Assembly: GCA_037127315.1 (NCBI GenBank) | Contig: JBBBDQ010001611.1 | Coordinates: 992,001 to 1,056,000, forward strand | Direction: 5' to 3' | Length of the DNA stretch: 64,000 nucleotides | Source of the DNA: Ascarosepion bandense | Taxonomy: Eukaryota > Mollusca > Cephalopoda > Sepiida > Sepiidae | Part shown: in pieces, positions 12,283 through 22,084 of the stretch | Position numbering within the stretch: position 1 is the stretch's first letter | Layout: each line of letters starts with the position of its first letter | Translations under genes and position numbers: made by a program | Notes under the pieces: model-generated | The model's database searches: none | What the model was told of the DNA's origin: nothing | The model's input: the letters and a program-made list of their open reading frames with translations, nothing else

Positions 12283-13020
12283 AATTATGGCAGTGAATGC
12301 TGGACAATACCATCAAAGATGAAGGAAAAACTTGAAGCAACTAAAATGTGATTCTACAGAACCAGACTGGATATAAAGTGGGGGATCAATTCCATATTAC
12401 AATCAATATATAAACCGACCCCTCATTTTGTGATCACAGCTGGTTTTATACATTTATATTCCTGAGATCCAAAAGCAAAAGGATGCATTCCAGAAGTTGA
12501 GCAAAGTATTAAGAAACAGGACAATTTCGCTAGAAACAAAGAAGAGAGCACTGGATTGCTATGTGATGTCAGTTGTTCAATACGACAGTGAATGCTGGAC
12601 AATACCATCAAAGATGAAGGAAAAACTTGAAGCAACTGAAATGTGGTTCGAGAGAAGGATGCTGCGAATATCATGGATCGAGCATGTGAGCAATGAGGAA
12701 GTTTTGGAAATGATGGAAGCAAAAAGGAAATTAATACTGAGCATCAGGAAGATACAGCTGAAGTTCCTGGGACACGCAATGAGGAAGGAAGGCTTGGAGA
12801 ATCTGATACTAACAGGCCAGATAGAGGGAAAAAGAGACAGCGGAAAGCAGAGGATAACATATTTGAAGAACCTGATCGGATGACGGAACGAGGGTTGCAT
12901 GGTGTAACAGGAGAAGGGGTGCTAGGAGCCACCAGGGATAGGGAGATGTGGAAAGCCATGATCACCTATGTCCTGAACGGACAAGGCACATAGAAGAGAA
13001 GGCAGCTTTGAGCAGCGTCT
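12283..13020 (+). pseudogene. RTE-3' (BovB-like LINE C-terminus), two overlapping pieces
   Basis: Plus strand 12497-12883 encodes RNRTISLETKKRALDCYVMS, QYDSECWTIPSKMKEKLEAT, MWFERRMLRISWIEHVSN and KFLGHAMRKEGLENLILTGQ. This is the C-terminal segment following the RT domain in RTE/BovB-type LINEs. A frameshift near 12880 leads to LHGVTGEGVLGATRDR and the normal end (VLNGQGT, stop). Upstream, 12287-12365 repeats the SECWTIPSKMKEKLEAT segment and is followed by a hairpin unit at 12376-12436. Two truncated copies, or one copy with a local duplication, are therefore joined here. The RT palm and endonuclease are absent. Confidence 0.8.
12376..12436. repeat. Small hairpin unit (GGGGGATC...GACCCCTC)
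   Basis: AAGTGGGGGATCAATTCC and ATATAAACCGACCCCTCATT form an imperfect inverted repeat about 60 bp long. Related units lie at 13787-13852, 48266-48325, 48505-48550, 48905-48960 and 55590-55655. Here it sits inside RTE-3' sequence. Confidence 0.6.
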
Positions 13021-13398
13021 CCAATGGGGAGGATGTGAATCTCCCTGAATGCATGGCCTCACTTAGAAAGTTCAATCAGATTAGCTTTTTCTAACAATGA
13101 TGTTCACCCTGTACAAGGCCCAATAGCCACTCGAGAGAGAGGATTACAGATTAAAGGGCACAGATTATGGGAATATGTAGGGAAAATAACGGTTAATACT
13201 AAACTGCAACATGTCAAGATTGTAGTGATCGGGAAACATTCTTCAAATTTACAATCTTTCGAAAATTGTACTTCAACATTCGCTATATTAAAATTCAATA
13301 GAAATTATTATTTTAGCACATTTTTTTCATTCTTTGGTTTTTTGGTTTCTTCTAACCAACTCTGTTCAAGAAAATATTTGTCCATCATCCGAAAACTT

Positions 13399-13400
13399 CA

Positions 13401-13430
<30 letters not shown>
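13399..13430. repeat. (AAT)n microsatellite
   Basis: About ten uninterrupted AAT units. They explain the poly-isoleucine open frame that runs through this point. Confidence 0.9.
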
Positions 13431-13433
<3 letters not shown>

Positions 13434-13592
13434 CAATTGGTGCCCTCAACGAAAGAAAGTTATTTCCCCACCCGAGTCAGTGGTCGATATTCAAACCACG
13501 GTTAAAGAAAACATTTTGAGTTTTGATTTTCGAAGCAGGCAGATTGACACCCTATAATCTTCCTTCTCCTATTCGGTTATATATCGTAAATT

Positions 13593-13882
13593 AATCATAC
13601 GTGAAACACGCTTGGGCGATCTTGTCTCTTTCGAGACACATGACTGACTGGGCAGAAAATTATCCCGCAGTAGGTTGCCATTGATTTCTGCGGCAGACTG
13701 GGTTCTATAGCCATGGCTGGAAACTAATCTGTCCTGTTATTTGACTCATACCTAGTGGGAAAGAGATGAATTATATTAAGTAGCAATTAGTGGGGGATCA
13801 GTTTATTAATTCATAACAATAGAAAACCGATCCCCATTTTATACTCAGTGGAATCCTTAATCATGTTTTCAACTATTATATT
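13593..13882 (-). mobile_element. Hairpin-headed SINE-A chimera (copy 1)
   Basis: 13593-13768 is the 3' half of SINE-A on the minus strand (CGTGAAACACGCTTGGGCG, CCCGCAGTAGGTTGCC, TTATTTGACTCATACC). Where the tRNA-like head should follow, the sequence instead runs into GATGAATTATATTAAGTAGC, a hairpin unit (13787-13852) and CCTTAATCATGTTTTCAAC. The same order occurs inverted at 55563-55770, so the chimera is a repeated family, not a local accident. Part of the body around the GGTTGCCGACCAAGG segment is rearranged. Confidence 0.65.
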
Positions 13883-14191
13883 CAGTCAGTCAGATGCCAT
13901 TCGTGATACACGCTTTGGGTGATCATGTCTCGAAAGAAACATGACTGACTGGGCAGAAGATTATCCCGCAGTAGATTGCTATTACTTTCTGCGGTAGACT
14001 GATTGCCGACCAAGGCTATAGAACCCAATCTGTCCTGTTATTTAACTCAAAACTGGAAGGAAGGAAGCGGGTTAATACCTTTCCAAAGAGTATTTGTGCA
14101 TAAGTAAATGTAAGGAATTCAACTGGAATTCGAACTCGGTTCCCCGATTTGTCGTTCTGAGTCGATATCCACTGCACCACAACGCAAATCC
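13883..14191 (-). mobile_element. SINE-A, full length
   Basis: Complete from CAGTCAGTCAGATGCC to CACTGCACCACAACGCAAAT. It lies immediately next to the chimera at 13593-13882 in the same orientation. No clear target duplication was found, so the pair may have been generated or moved together. Confidence 0.85.
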
Positions 14192-15221
14192 CAATTAAAT
14201 TAGGAATGTAATATATCGTAGATATAGCATATTTTGAAATTCATTTAAATGAAGGCTATTCTATTTTTACCGACAAGACACAAAGCAATTCTTGTCCCCA
14301 AATTTTTAATCGAAGCGAAAAGATTTATTTATGGTTTCTCTACCAAAATTAACATTTTTCCGGTGCTGACCCGACGACCAATTTTCTTATTTCTCAGTCT
14401 GATTTGGAGTCAGTGATTGACATCTATTTTATTTGTCAAAGCTAAACTACCACACTCCGCTAAAGGTCATTAGCTACCATGATATCTAGCCATATGTAAG
14501 GGCGTAAGTGAATTCATACCTTCCTTTAATGCAAGGCGAACGTAATCTCTGCTGAAATTTGAATTGTTAGAAGATATCGCGCCGATAAATTTTGCTCTAA
14601 CCATACCTATATCCCACATGTATCCATAACAGTGAGGTTTATCTTTGGTGTGCGTGCATACGAAACGGGTGGATATGTTCGGAATATATATATATATATA
14701 TATGCTATTAATTCACTCTATTGATTGCACACGTCTCTAATTAAGCGTCTTTGAGAACATAACTGACCTTTCATCGTAAATTAAGAGCTACCGTGTCGGC
14801 TCCAGAATGTCGCGATTTTCTGTCTCTTGTTAGGAATAAGGGCGCCAACTTTAAAAAGATATTTAGTCGGTTCGTCTTGCAAAGCCTGCTGCTAGTAAAT
14901 TACTTGGTCGCACAACTATCATTACATTCTACGAACAAGCAATAACTTATGTCCAAACTGAGCTTCGATTAAAAAAAAAACCCTGCAAAGGATGCCAGTC
15001 ATGGTGCTGTGATTAGTGTGCTGATCTTGTACACTTATTTGTCAATGAACAAATTTCAATCATTACGAAGCGTTGTAAATATCTACAAGAAACCACAAAT
15101 ACTTCATTTCGAGTGCGTCTAATATGCACCTACAATTTGGAAAAATGTATTTGAGAAACCGTAAGTTCTGTTCTAAGGGTTTCTTTTCTCGTTCTTCACA
15201 CAGTTGGAGTTTTGAGTTTGA
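14192..15221. other. No gene seen; (TA)n
   Basis: A (TA)n run lies at about 14683-14703. Otherwise AT-rich sequence with no supported feature. Confidence 0.4.
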
Positions 15222-15465
15222 CTTTTCTTTTCATATCAACACCTCTGTGGGTTATTTAATGCCAAAAAGGTGGGGTTTTAAGATTTTCTTTAATGTTTTG
15301 TTATATTGGGAAAGTTGATTTACTCAGATTTTGATGAAAATCTTTTTATGATTAATTTTTAATTTTAGAAAACTGAAGATGTCGTCCAGCTTTGTATTAA
15401 AAAATATATTGCTGTATTTTCTTCTTTAATACAAAGCTGGAAGACATCTTTTTTGAATCACACAC
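15222..15465. repeat. Dispersed AT-rich repeat with hairpin
   Basis: ATATCAACACCTCTGTGGGT and GGTGGGGTTTTAAG match 33840-33900, and the following TTTTAGAAAACTGAAGATGT matches 33970-33990. A 24-bp inverted repeat with one mismatch (15378-15401 against 15425-15448, TCCAGCTTTGTATTAAA arm) gives a strong hairpin with a 23-nt loop. The larger hairpin at 33652-34091 is a relative. I do not know the family. Confidence 0.6.
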
Positions 15466-15600
15466 TTGGAATTCTAGTTTTTTTGCCTCTCTACCACCCA
15501 TGACTTTCAAAGATTTAAATGACACGTCAATCGTAATCATGTCTTCCTGAAAGCTGTTATTTTTTTGTATGTTCTTATTTAAGTCTTCTCATTCTTTTAC

Positions 15601-15912
15601 GATGTGCGTTGTGGTGCATTGGATATCGGCTCGGAACGAGAAATCGGGGAGCCGAGTTTGAATTCCATCCAAATTCATTGCATTCACTTACGCGCAAATA
15701 CCATTGGGAAAGGTATTAATCCGTCTCGTCCTTCCAGTTATGGGTTAAATAACAAGACAGATTCGGTTCTATAGCGTTGGTCGGCAATCAGTCTACCGCA
15801 GAAAGCAAAGCAATGGCAACCTGCTGTGGGATAATCTTCTGCCCAGTCAGTCATGTCTCTTTTGAGACATGATCACCCAAGCGTGTTTCACGTATGGCAC
15901 TTAACTGACTGA
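15601..15912 (+). mobile_element. SINE-A, full length with target duplication
   Basis: Runs from GATGTGCGTTGTGGTGCATT to the terminal ACTTAACTGACTGA, flanked by a perfect 11-bp duplication CATTCTTTTAC (15590-15600 and 15913-15923). This fixes both ends of the family. The tRNA-like head has TGGTGCATTGGATATCGG (A box) and GAGTTTGAATTCC (B box, one change). Pol III transcription and LINE-driven retroposition are the known mode for such elements. Confidence 0.92.
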
Positions 15913-16276
15913 CATTCTTTTACACTCTCAGAAAGTGGCTTTATCGCCTTGAGTGGGGTAAAAGGATAAAAAAAGACTTTTAACGGCATATTAAGCCACA
16001 TGAAATAAATATTTGTTTATATTATTTTGATAATCTTATTTGATTCTTGCTGTTGTTCGTCATATCTAAACTAAAGAGGTGAACGTGAGTGCAAAAAGAA
16101 CATTACGATCTACAGGTACAACCTCGGAAGTATAGCTAAAAACCACAGAATAGAGTAACTAATGAGAAACTGAACAACAACACCTGTCATATTAGAAATA
16201 TTAGCGACACCCACAAGAAAGGAGAGAAGATTTTAACTGAGAGTATGGAACCATATATTTTATTATCTAAACCTAA

Positions 16277-16765
16277 TCTAAATTTATTTATAAATGAAAC
16301 TTTGTCTGTGTGTTTGTTTGTGTGTGTGTGTGTCTCTCTCTCTCTCTCTCTCTGTGTCCGTTACCTATACTCGGAAACGGCCGAACCGATTTTCTTGAAA
16401 ATTTACACAGTTGTACTATAAGCGTCTGCGAGTGTTCTTAGCTAGGTTTTGTGTCGAGGTACCCCCGATAAATATCGAAAATCAATAATCGAATAAATCG
16501 GGTTATAGAAGGAGTGGTCCGATTTTAATCAAATTTGATACATTCATAGACAAAGACATAAGAATATATATACAAAAAAAATAAAATGTTTGTGTGTGTG
16601 TGTGTCTGTTCATCTGTCTGTATGTCCTTTATACAAATCCACAATTTTTATCCGATTCTCACCAAACTTCACACTAATATTCTTTAAGCTGAGTCTGAGC
16701 TCCAGGACCATGGGTTAGTTTTAATGCTTTCATTACACCCGAGCAACGCCGGGCTATACTGCTAG
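16277..16765 (+). mobile_element. Non-autonomous Helitron (copy b)
   Basis: Starts TCTAAATTTATTTATAAATG after an A and ends GAGCAACGCCGGGCTATACT, GCTAG, before a T. It shares CCGTTACCTATACTC, AACCGATTTTCTTGAAAATT and GAGCTCCAGGACCATGGGTT with copies a and c, but is shorter between the GTGTGTG run and the 3' end. Microsatellite tracts (TG)n and (TC)n lie at about 16317-16352. It has no coding capacity. Confidence 0.85.
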
Positions 16766-17340
16766 TAAGAGAAATAAGTGTGAGCGGCATAAGATCTTTG
16801 TCAATAATAAAATAATGGGCAACATAGGAATTTTCGAGAATATATCCGACAGTCTAACCTGGATAGTAATTCGATTATACAAAATATATATTCTACACAA
16901 TTCATTTGTATGCATCAATTTCATAAAAGTTCAGGGGAGAAAATTGAAGGTTTTACATTGACAAAATGATGGACGCAGAGAAAATCACATTCCGCCATTT
17001 TGATAGATTTCAATGCAAAAGGAACAACAAAGAAAAATCGAGAACCTAATGTACAAAAATATAGACAAGTGAAATTTTAGTTAAAAGATACAAAATGATG
17101 AGAACGAATAACATTTTTAAAGAACAGAAATGCTTTAAATAAACTTAAAAAATTTAACTTGCTGACAATATCAAAGAATTAACGAACAAAGTTTATACAA
17201 AAATCAATCATAGAATGGAATCTTACAGAGTCAGATTTCAGTTTAAAATGCCAAATACAATCATCCTCTAAAAGAAAATCTAATATCACACAAACATCAT
17301 CGAATAACAGACTCCGAGTTTTGTGTAATAACAAAATTCT
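16766..17340. other. No gene seen
   Basis: AT-rich sequence without recognisable structure. Confidence 0.4.
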
Positions 17341-17715
17341 TCTTCTATGTGCCCTGTCCCTTCAGGACGTAGACGATCATGGCTTTCCACGACTCCCTAT
17401 CCCTGGTGGCTCTTAGAACGCTTTCTCCTGTTACACCATGCAACCCTAGTTCCGTCATCCACCTGATTAGGTCCTTCAAATATGTTATCCATTGCTTTCC
17501 CCTGTCTCTTTTTCCCTCTATCTGGCCTGTTAGTATCAGGTTCTTCAAGCCCTCCGTCCTCATTTTATGTCCCAGGAACTTTAGTTGTCTCTTCCTGATG
17601 CTCACTATTAATTTCCTTTTTGGTTCCATCATTTCTAAGACCTCATCATTGCTCACATGCTCGATCCATGATATCCGCAGCATCCTTCTGTAGAACCACA
17701 TTTCAGTTGCTTCAA
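17341..17715 (-). pseudogene. RTE-3' fragment
   Basis: Minus strand encodes MWFYRRMLRISWIEHVSNDE, KRQLKFLGHKMRTEGLKNLI, WMTELGLHGVTGESVLRATR and YVLKGQGT before a stop. It is the last 118 codons of the RTE-like protein, open without a break, so this copy is fairly young. It is 5'-truncated just after the ATEMWFYRR segment. The plus-strand open frame over the same bases is a shadow. Confidence 0.85.
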
Positions 17716-18029
17716 GTTTTTAATGAATAGCAATTTAAGAACTCTTATCAAAGGAAGCAACAGAAGTAAGCAAATCAAACGGAAGTTGGTAACGGAAGGA
17801 AAAAAAACAAAGTCAGCAAAAGAATCAATGAAATTAGAAGAACTGTGAACATAGGAACCAACATAGAACTGAAATTGCAAAATTAATGAAATCAAAGAAT
17901 GGGAGCAAAATGAATATGTAAAGAATTTAAACTATTAAAAAACTGATTGAAGCGTATTTGACCCACAGCCTACATGGATAAGCAAATATCCAAACAGGAA
18001 ACAACACGGGAATGGAGAGTTATCAAGGA

Positions 18030-18262
18030 AAAGACAACTAAAATTCCTTGAACATGTAATGAGGAAGGAGGGCTTGGAAAATCTGATACTCACAGGTCAA
18101 ATAGATATAAAGCAACGCGTAACATACTTGACGGGTTTGAGTAAGTGAATGCCGGAGCAGGATTAGCGACTGATAACAAGAGAAAGCTTGCTAAGAGCCA
18201 CTAAAAATAAGGAGACCTGGAAGACCATGATCACCTACGTCCTGAAGAAATAAGGCAAATTG
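18030..18262 (+). pseudogene. RTE-3' fragment, decayed
   Basis: Plus strand shows KRQLKFLEHVMRKEGLENLI and LTGQIDIK, then loses a block and continues with ARATKNKETWKTMITYVLKK-like text. A stop and frame changes mark decay. It lies less than 350 bp from the opposite-strand copy at 17.3-17.7 kb. Confidence 0.7.
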
Positions 18263-18677
18263 AGCAAGAATATGATTAAAAAAAAAACAGTTTCCTCTGG
18301 GAGGAGTTAAAATTTAAAAAAATAAGTTCGTACTCACTTTTTTAAAAAAGGGATTGTAAGTAATTTTTTGAGATCAGCTACCAACTTGATATTAGTGAAT
18401 CGATCAGACTTACCATTAACGGTGGAACACTAACCATCAATTAAAATTACACCACTAGTAACTATGGGTATATCATACCCAATTTTGTAAATATAAAAAA
18501 ATAGCAAATATAAATCTTTATTTGAAATATTTTACATGCAGGCACTTCAAAATTTGTACTTTGCGTTAACATTAATAGGAACTGTAAAAGATTATTTAGG
18601 TAAAAAAAAACAGGTACTGAAAATTTAATTAAATTGTAATTAACATGGCATCATTTGCGCTGGGTACTATATACCCA

Positions 18678-18958
18678 GGATGTGCGTTGTGGTGCATTAG
18701 ATATCGGCTCGGAACGAGAAACCGGGGAGCCGAGTTCGAATTCCAGTTGAATCCATTGTATTCACTTATGCGCAAATACCCTTGGGAAAGGTATTAATCC
18801 GTCTATTTCTTCCAGTTATGGGTTAAATAGCAGGACAGATTGGGTTCTATAGCCTTGGTCGGCAACCAATCTACCGCAGAAAGCAATGGCAACCTACTGC
18901 GGGATAATCTTCTGACCAGTCAAGCGTGTATCACGTATGGCACTTAACTGACTGACTG
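18678..18958 (+). mobile_element. SINE-A with target duplication, short internal deletion
   Basis: Flanked by a perfect 12-bp duplication ACTATATACCCA (18666-18677 and 18959-18970). About 30 bases around AGTCATGTCTCTTTTGAGAC are missing, so the self-complementary GTCTC...GAGAC segment is absent. Otherwise complete from GGATGTGCGTTG to CTTAACTGACTG. Confidence 0.92.
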
Positions 18959-18984
18959 ACTATATACCCATGGTTAATGTTCTC

Positions 18985-19640
18985 CGGTTAAGACAGGAGT
19001 AAATATTTCTCTCGTCAACAACGGTACCGAGTTGAGAAAAGATGATAAAAATTAGGAACAACGCCACGTAGAGCCCCGAGAGGCACCCGTATTAATGCAA
19101 AATGGCCATGAAGTGTTTGCGTTCAAGACAACATTCTGACTTGATAGGGCAGATTGAATCAGATCCAAAACCCGTCAAGAAATACCATAACTGTTTAAAT
19201 CGTGAAGTACAGCATGTCAAATTGTCAAAACCGTTCGAGATATACAATGCAACAACGCGAGCTTCTTCATTCTTATTTAAATCTTGATAGACCTTCAGCA
19301 ATAATCAACAGTTGATCCAGACAAGCGAAAGCCGTATTGTTTGTCTGAGAAGACAGTGCGAGATGAGTTGTTTAACAGATTAAGAGTTGATTAGAATCTT
19401 TAGTGCGTTAGCAAACCGAGGTAGGAGGCTAATAAGCTGGTAGTTAGAAGGATTAAATGATCTTTAACATCATAAAAACGAACTGCAAGAGAAGAATTCT
19501 AATAAGTAGGGAAGCAATAAAACTTTTATTCTAGAGTTTAAAGAGAGCAGCAGTCAGTTTAGGAGCACATTTCTTAAAGACATTTCTTTATTACGATAAA
19601 AAAAACGGACAGAATTACATGCACATCAAACATAAGAGAT
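18985..19640 (-). pseudogene. LINE-W reverse transcriptase, N-terminal half, decayed
   Basis: Reading from 19640 down: KKCAPKLTAALFKL, then after lost frames NSSRTVFSDKQYGFRLSGST (RT finger region), then EARVVALYISNGFDNLT (motif A, first Asp changed to Tyr) and a GVPxGS-like remnant near 19.07 kb. The fragment lacks the YADD box and the C-terminus. Those C-terminal parts occur elsewhere in the window at 24.0-24.5 kb and 30.4-31.0 kb. CR1/Jockey-like is my best guess for the clade. Confidence 0.7.
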
Positions 19641-19724
19641 TCACTTATTGAAAAATTAGGTATTCAAGACGAGCTAAGAGTAATATTTGTCTATATTTTT
19701 GAAATGAGGTAGTATTTACAGTGC

Positions 19725-20095
19725 TTACATTATTCGGACTATTGTCCTCATCTTTGTTGGCATTTATACGACGTTTCTCAGGCTTTATTCAGGTCCTTAA
19801 AGACACATGGCCCAGTGGATATAGACGTTGGTTAGTTTCTGACTTGAGTTTGAGTTGTGAGTCCAATACCAGGCTACAGAAGTGGTGAACAAGTAACTTG
19901 CAGGGTTAGAGGGAGGTAACTCATGACTTCCAAACGAGGCTATACGCAAGGAATGGAGTTCATATGTCCCAGTGATTGTAATAAAGGGTTCGGTTCGAAA
20001 TTCCTAGCACCTGAAGCGGGCCGGAGCATACAACGGCCGAAACGTCGTACAAATAGCAACAAAGATGATGACAATACTCTAAATAATGTAAATAA
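19725..20095 (+). mobile_element. Arm element, long form with tRNA-like core
   Basis: The left arm (19725-19775) carries TACATTATTCGGACTATTGT and ACGACGTTT. The right arm (20025-20095) carries CATACAACGGCCGAAACGTC and its continuation to AATAATGTAAATAATG, i.e. the left arm inverted. The core between them has CATGGCCCAGTGGATATAGA (A-box-like), GTTGTGAGTCCAATACC (B-box-like) and GGTTCGAAATTCCTAGCACC. The same core lies inverted at 35810-36005 between the same arms. The open frame at 19923-20153 crosses core and arm and is not a gene. Confidence 0.6.
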
Positions 20096-20159
20096 TGAGT
20101 TAAAAGTAGAATTTAAAGATAATTTACATGCAAGACGTTCTGCTTTTATATGACGTTAA

Positions 20160-20578
20160 AATCTGAAATTGAGTGAAGAAGCGGGGGCAAGAAAAGACTT
20201 ATTCTTATTACAAAACCGCCAGTAGTCCTGAGAACCAAACTTCTTGGAGACTATGCGATGTCTCATTCGGGAAGCAAACAAAGATTCAGCCTCTCTGTAG
20301 ACACGTTTACAATGCTTTGTTAATGAAAAACATGATCACAATATTAGTGTATGTCAGAAGACTTTGTCAAGGAAGAGAAAGACATTTATTGCAAATAAAT
20401 GTCAGTGTTTATCATTTCGATAATCACACTCCTTCGCCAGGAAAGTATTTATAGCTTCAACAGACCGATTTTTCTACAGACATACAGTGATTAAACCGGA
20501 AACTTAATTACTTTTGTTTCCAGAGACGAGATGGAGTCAAGTCACAAATCTTGCTTTTCTACCGCTTTTAAAAATGAA
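20160..20578. other. No gene recognised
   Basis: An open frame of 93 codons (20173-20454, plus strand) has no motif I recognise. It stands beside a repeat and has no neighbours suggesting an exon. Confidence 0.3.
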
Positions 20579-20603
20579 CTAGCAGTATAGCCTGGCGTTG
20601 CTC

Positions 20604-21111
20604 GGGTGTTTGGTTTAGTTTGGTTGTTTTGTTTTTATGGCATATCAACCTCGGCGGGTCATTTATAGCCAACTAAATTTTATCTATTTATTACTGGTAA
20701 TACCTTTTTCCTTTCAGCAATTTATTGTTGTTTTTATATACGTTTTGTGTCTAGTAATACTTTTTTCTTTTCGAGTATCAAGATTCATTGGGATTTGTTT
20801 TTAAGGGCAGGGTCCCAAAGTCCTACCCTGTTATTTAACCCATAACTGGAAGGAAGAGACGGATTAATACCTTTCCCAAGGGTACCAGTGATTAAGTGAA
20901 TGCAGGGTATTCAACTGGAATTCGAACTCGGCTCACCGATTTCTCTTTCCGAGCCGATATCAACTGCGCCACAACACACATCCGTCACTAAAAGCTTACA
21001 GCACCTGGTATTCCCAAGCGGTCATCCATCTAAGTACTGACCAGGCTCAACGTTGCTTAACTTCGGTGATCGAGCGAGAACCGGTGTATTCAACGTGATA
21101 TGGTCGTAAGC
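20604..21111 (-). mobile_element. 5S-SINE (5S rRNA head, SINE-A 5' half, own tail)
   Basis: On the minus strand the order is: 5S rRNA-like head (21111-20994); GTGACGGATGTGTGTTGTGG leading into the tRNA-like head and body shared with SINE-A to GGGTTAAATAAC (20989-20830); then a separate tail with AACCCGCCGAGG-type and TAGTATTAC-type text ending near CTAAACCAAA at 20604. A sister copy at 36226-36711 has exact boundaries. This copy interrupts the 3' end of a Helitron. The short repeat TGTTTGG at both edges is a candidate target duplication. Confidence 0.8.
20994..21111 (-). rRNA. 5S rRNA-derived head of 5S-SINE (probably not a working gene)
   Basis: Minus strand reads GCTTACGACCATATCACGTT, ACACCGGTTCTCG, GATCACCGAAGTTAAGCAAC, TGGTCAGTACTTAGATGG, GACCGCTTGGGAATACCAGG and TGCTGTAAGC. 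The 118-nt length and the closing 5'/3' stem (GCTTAC/GTAAGC) match eukaryotic 5S rRNA. It keeps the internal Pol III promoter region. The loop substitution GCTCG for GTCCG, and fusion to the SINE body without a T-run terminator, argue for a retroposon head rather than a ribosomal gene. Confidence 0.85.
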
Positions 21112-21487
21112 CTGTTTGGATGTAATGAAAGCTTTAAAACTAATCCATGGTCCTGGAGCTGATGTGAACCTTAGCACGAAAAACGTAGGTTGTTGAAAGG
21201 TTGATCTCGAAGCCATAGAACTTCACCAACACAACCAGCATGCAATTCAAAAAGAAAGGACGTGTCTTTTGCCCAAAAGACGGCGCTGCCGATACTAGAA
21301 TCAGCCAGAAGCAGGCAAGTGAGAGGAAGTGCAATCGTGGATTACTTACACTATGCCAGGCTGCAGCTGGCAGTGGGGGTTACTCGCAAAAACACCTTAT
21401 CACTTTTTCGCTATACTGGTTGCTCCTATTGTTGGTGTGAGCACCTTCATTCAACCATTTAGAGGCTGCTGGTTTTGGGCCAACGAT

Positions 21488-22084
21488 TTATCTGTCCATA
21501 CAGCTTTCCCCGAACGTTAATCTCACTTCACACTTTCTCTCACTGCGCCATGCTTGTTGGTCTGAATTGCGTAGACGCGATCGACTGATGCGACAGGTGC
21601 AACGAATCCCTATCTCTCTCTTCAATTGCATCTCGTTACTAAGACACGGCAGTTTTGAATCTGAGGGCTCTGAAGTATGTGATGCGCTGTCAGATACAAC
21701 GGAGGAGGCGAGCCCGGCAAGCCTAGCGGACCGCTCTTCTGTACTTTCGGCAGCCCGCGAAGATGAAGTTGAGACACGGTTGCTTAAATTGCGAGCCCCC
21801 CGCTGTTCTCTTTCAGCCGCCCGTGAACGTTTCTTAGCAGCGGCGTCCATTTATTGCCGGAACCGTCGCTGCTCTTTACCTTAGGCATCCCGTGAACGCA
21901 CTTTAGCAGCGGCGCCCTTTAAGCGCCGAGGCCGTCGCTGCTCTGTATTTTCAAAGTCTCTTAAAGCCGCCCTATCAGCAGTAGCTTGATTGTTAAGTAC
22001 AGCCAGTATGGAGTCATCCAGTTTGGAGCGCCTAAGTTTTTTTACGGAAGCAATCACTGGATAACCTAATGGAACGCCTATCAT
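21488..22084 (-). pseudogene. Helitron ORF N-terminal remnant (Ala/Arg/Glu-rich repeats)
   Basis: Two adjacent minus-strand openings read SKLDDSILAVLNNQATADRA, RAALRDFENTEQRRPRRLKG, then AAAKKRSRAAEREQRGARNL, RAAESTEERSARLAGLA and SNEMQLKREIGIRCTCRISR. Alternating RAAE..EQR..ARL repeats followed by a short Cys region resemble the low-complexity N-terminus of animal Helitron replicase-helicases. At DNA level GCAGCGGCG and CGTCGCTGCTCT recur at roughly 60-bp spacing (21837, 21911 and around). Stops separate the openings, and no Rep HUH or helicase motif follows. The local base composition is much more GC-rich than its surroundings. Confidence 0.55.

Noticed and set aside
20994..21111. Functional 5S rRNA gene
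   Set aside because: The sequence is fused to a SINE body, has a sister copy with the same fusion and a target duplication, and lacks a T-run terminator right after the 5S part.
21567..21884. Plus-strand 105-codon frame
   Set aside because: It is the complement of the Helitron-like Arg/Ala/Glu-rich remnant and has no motif of its own.
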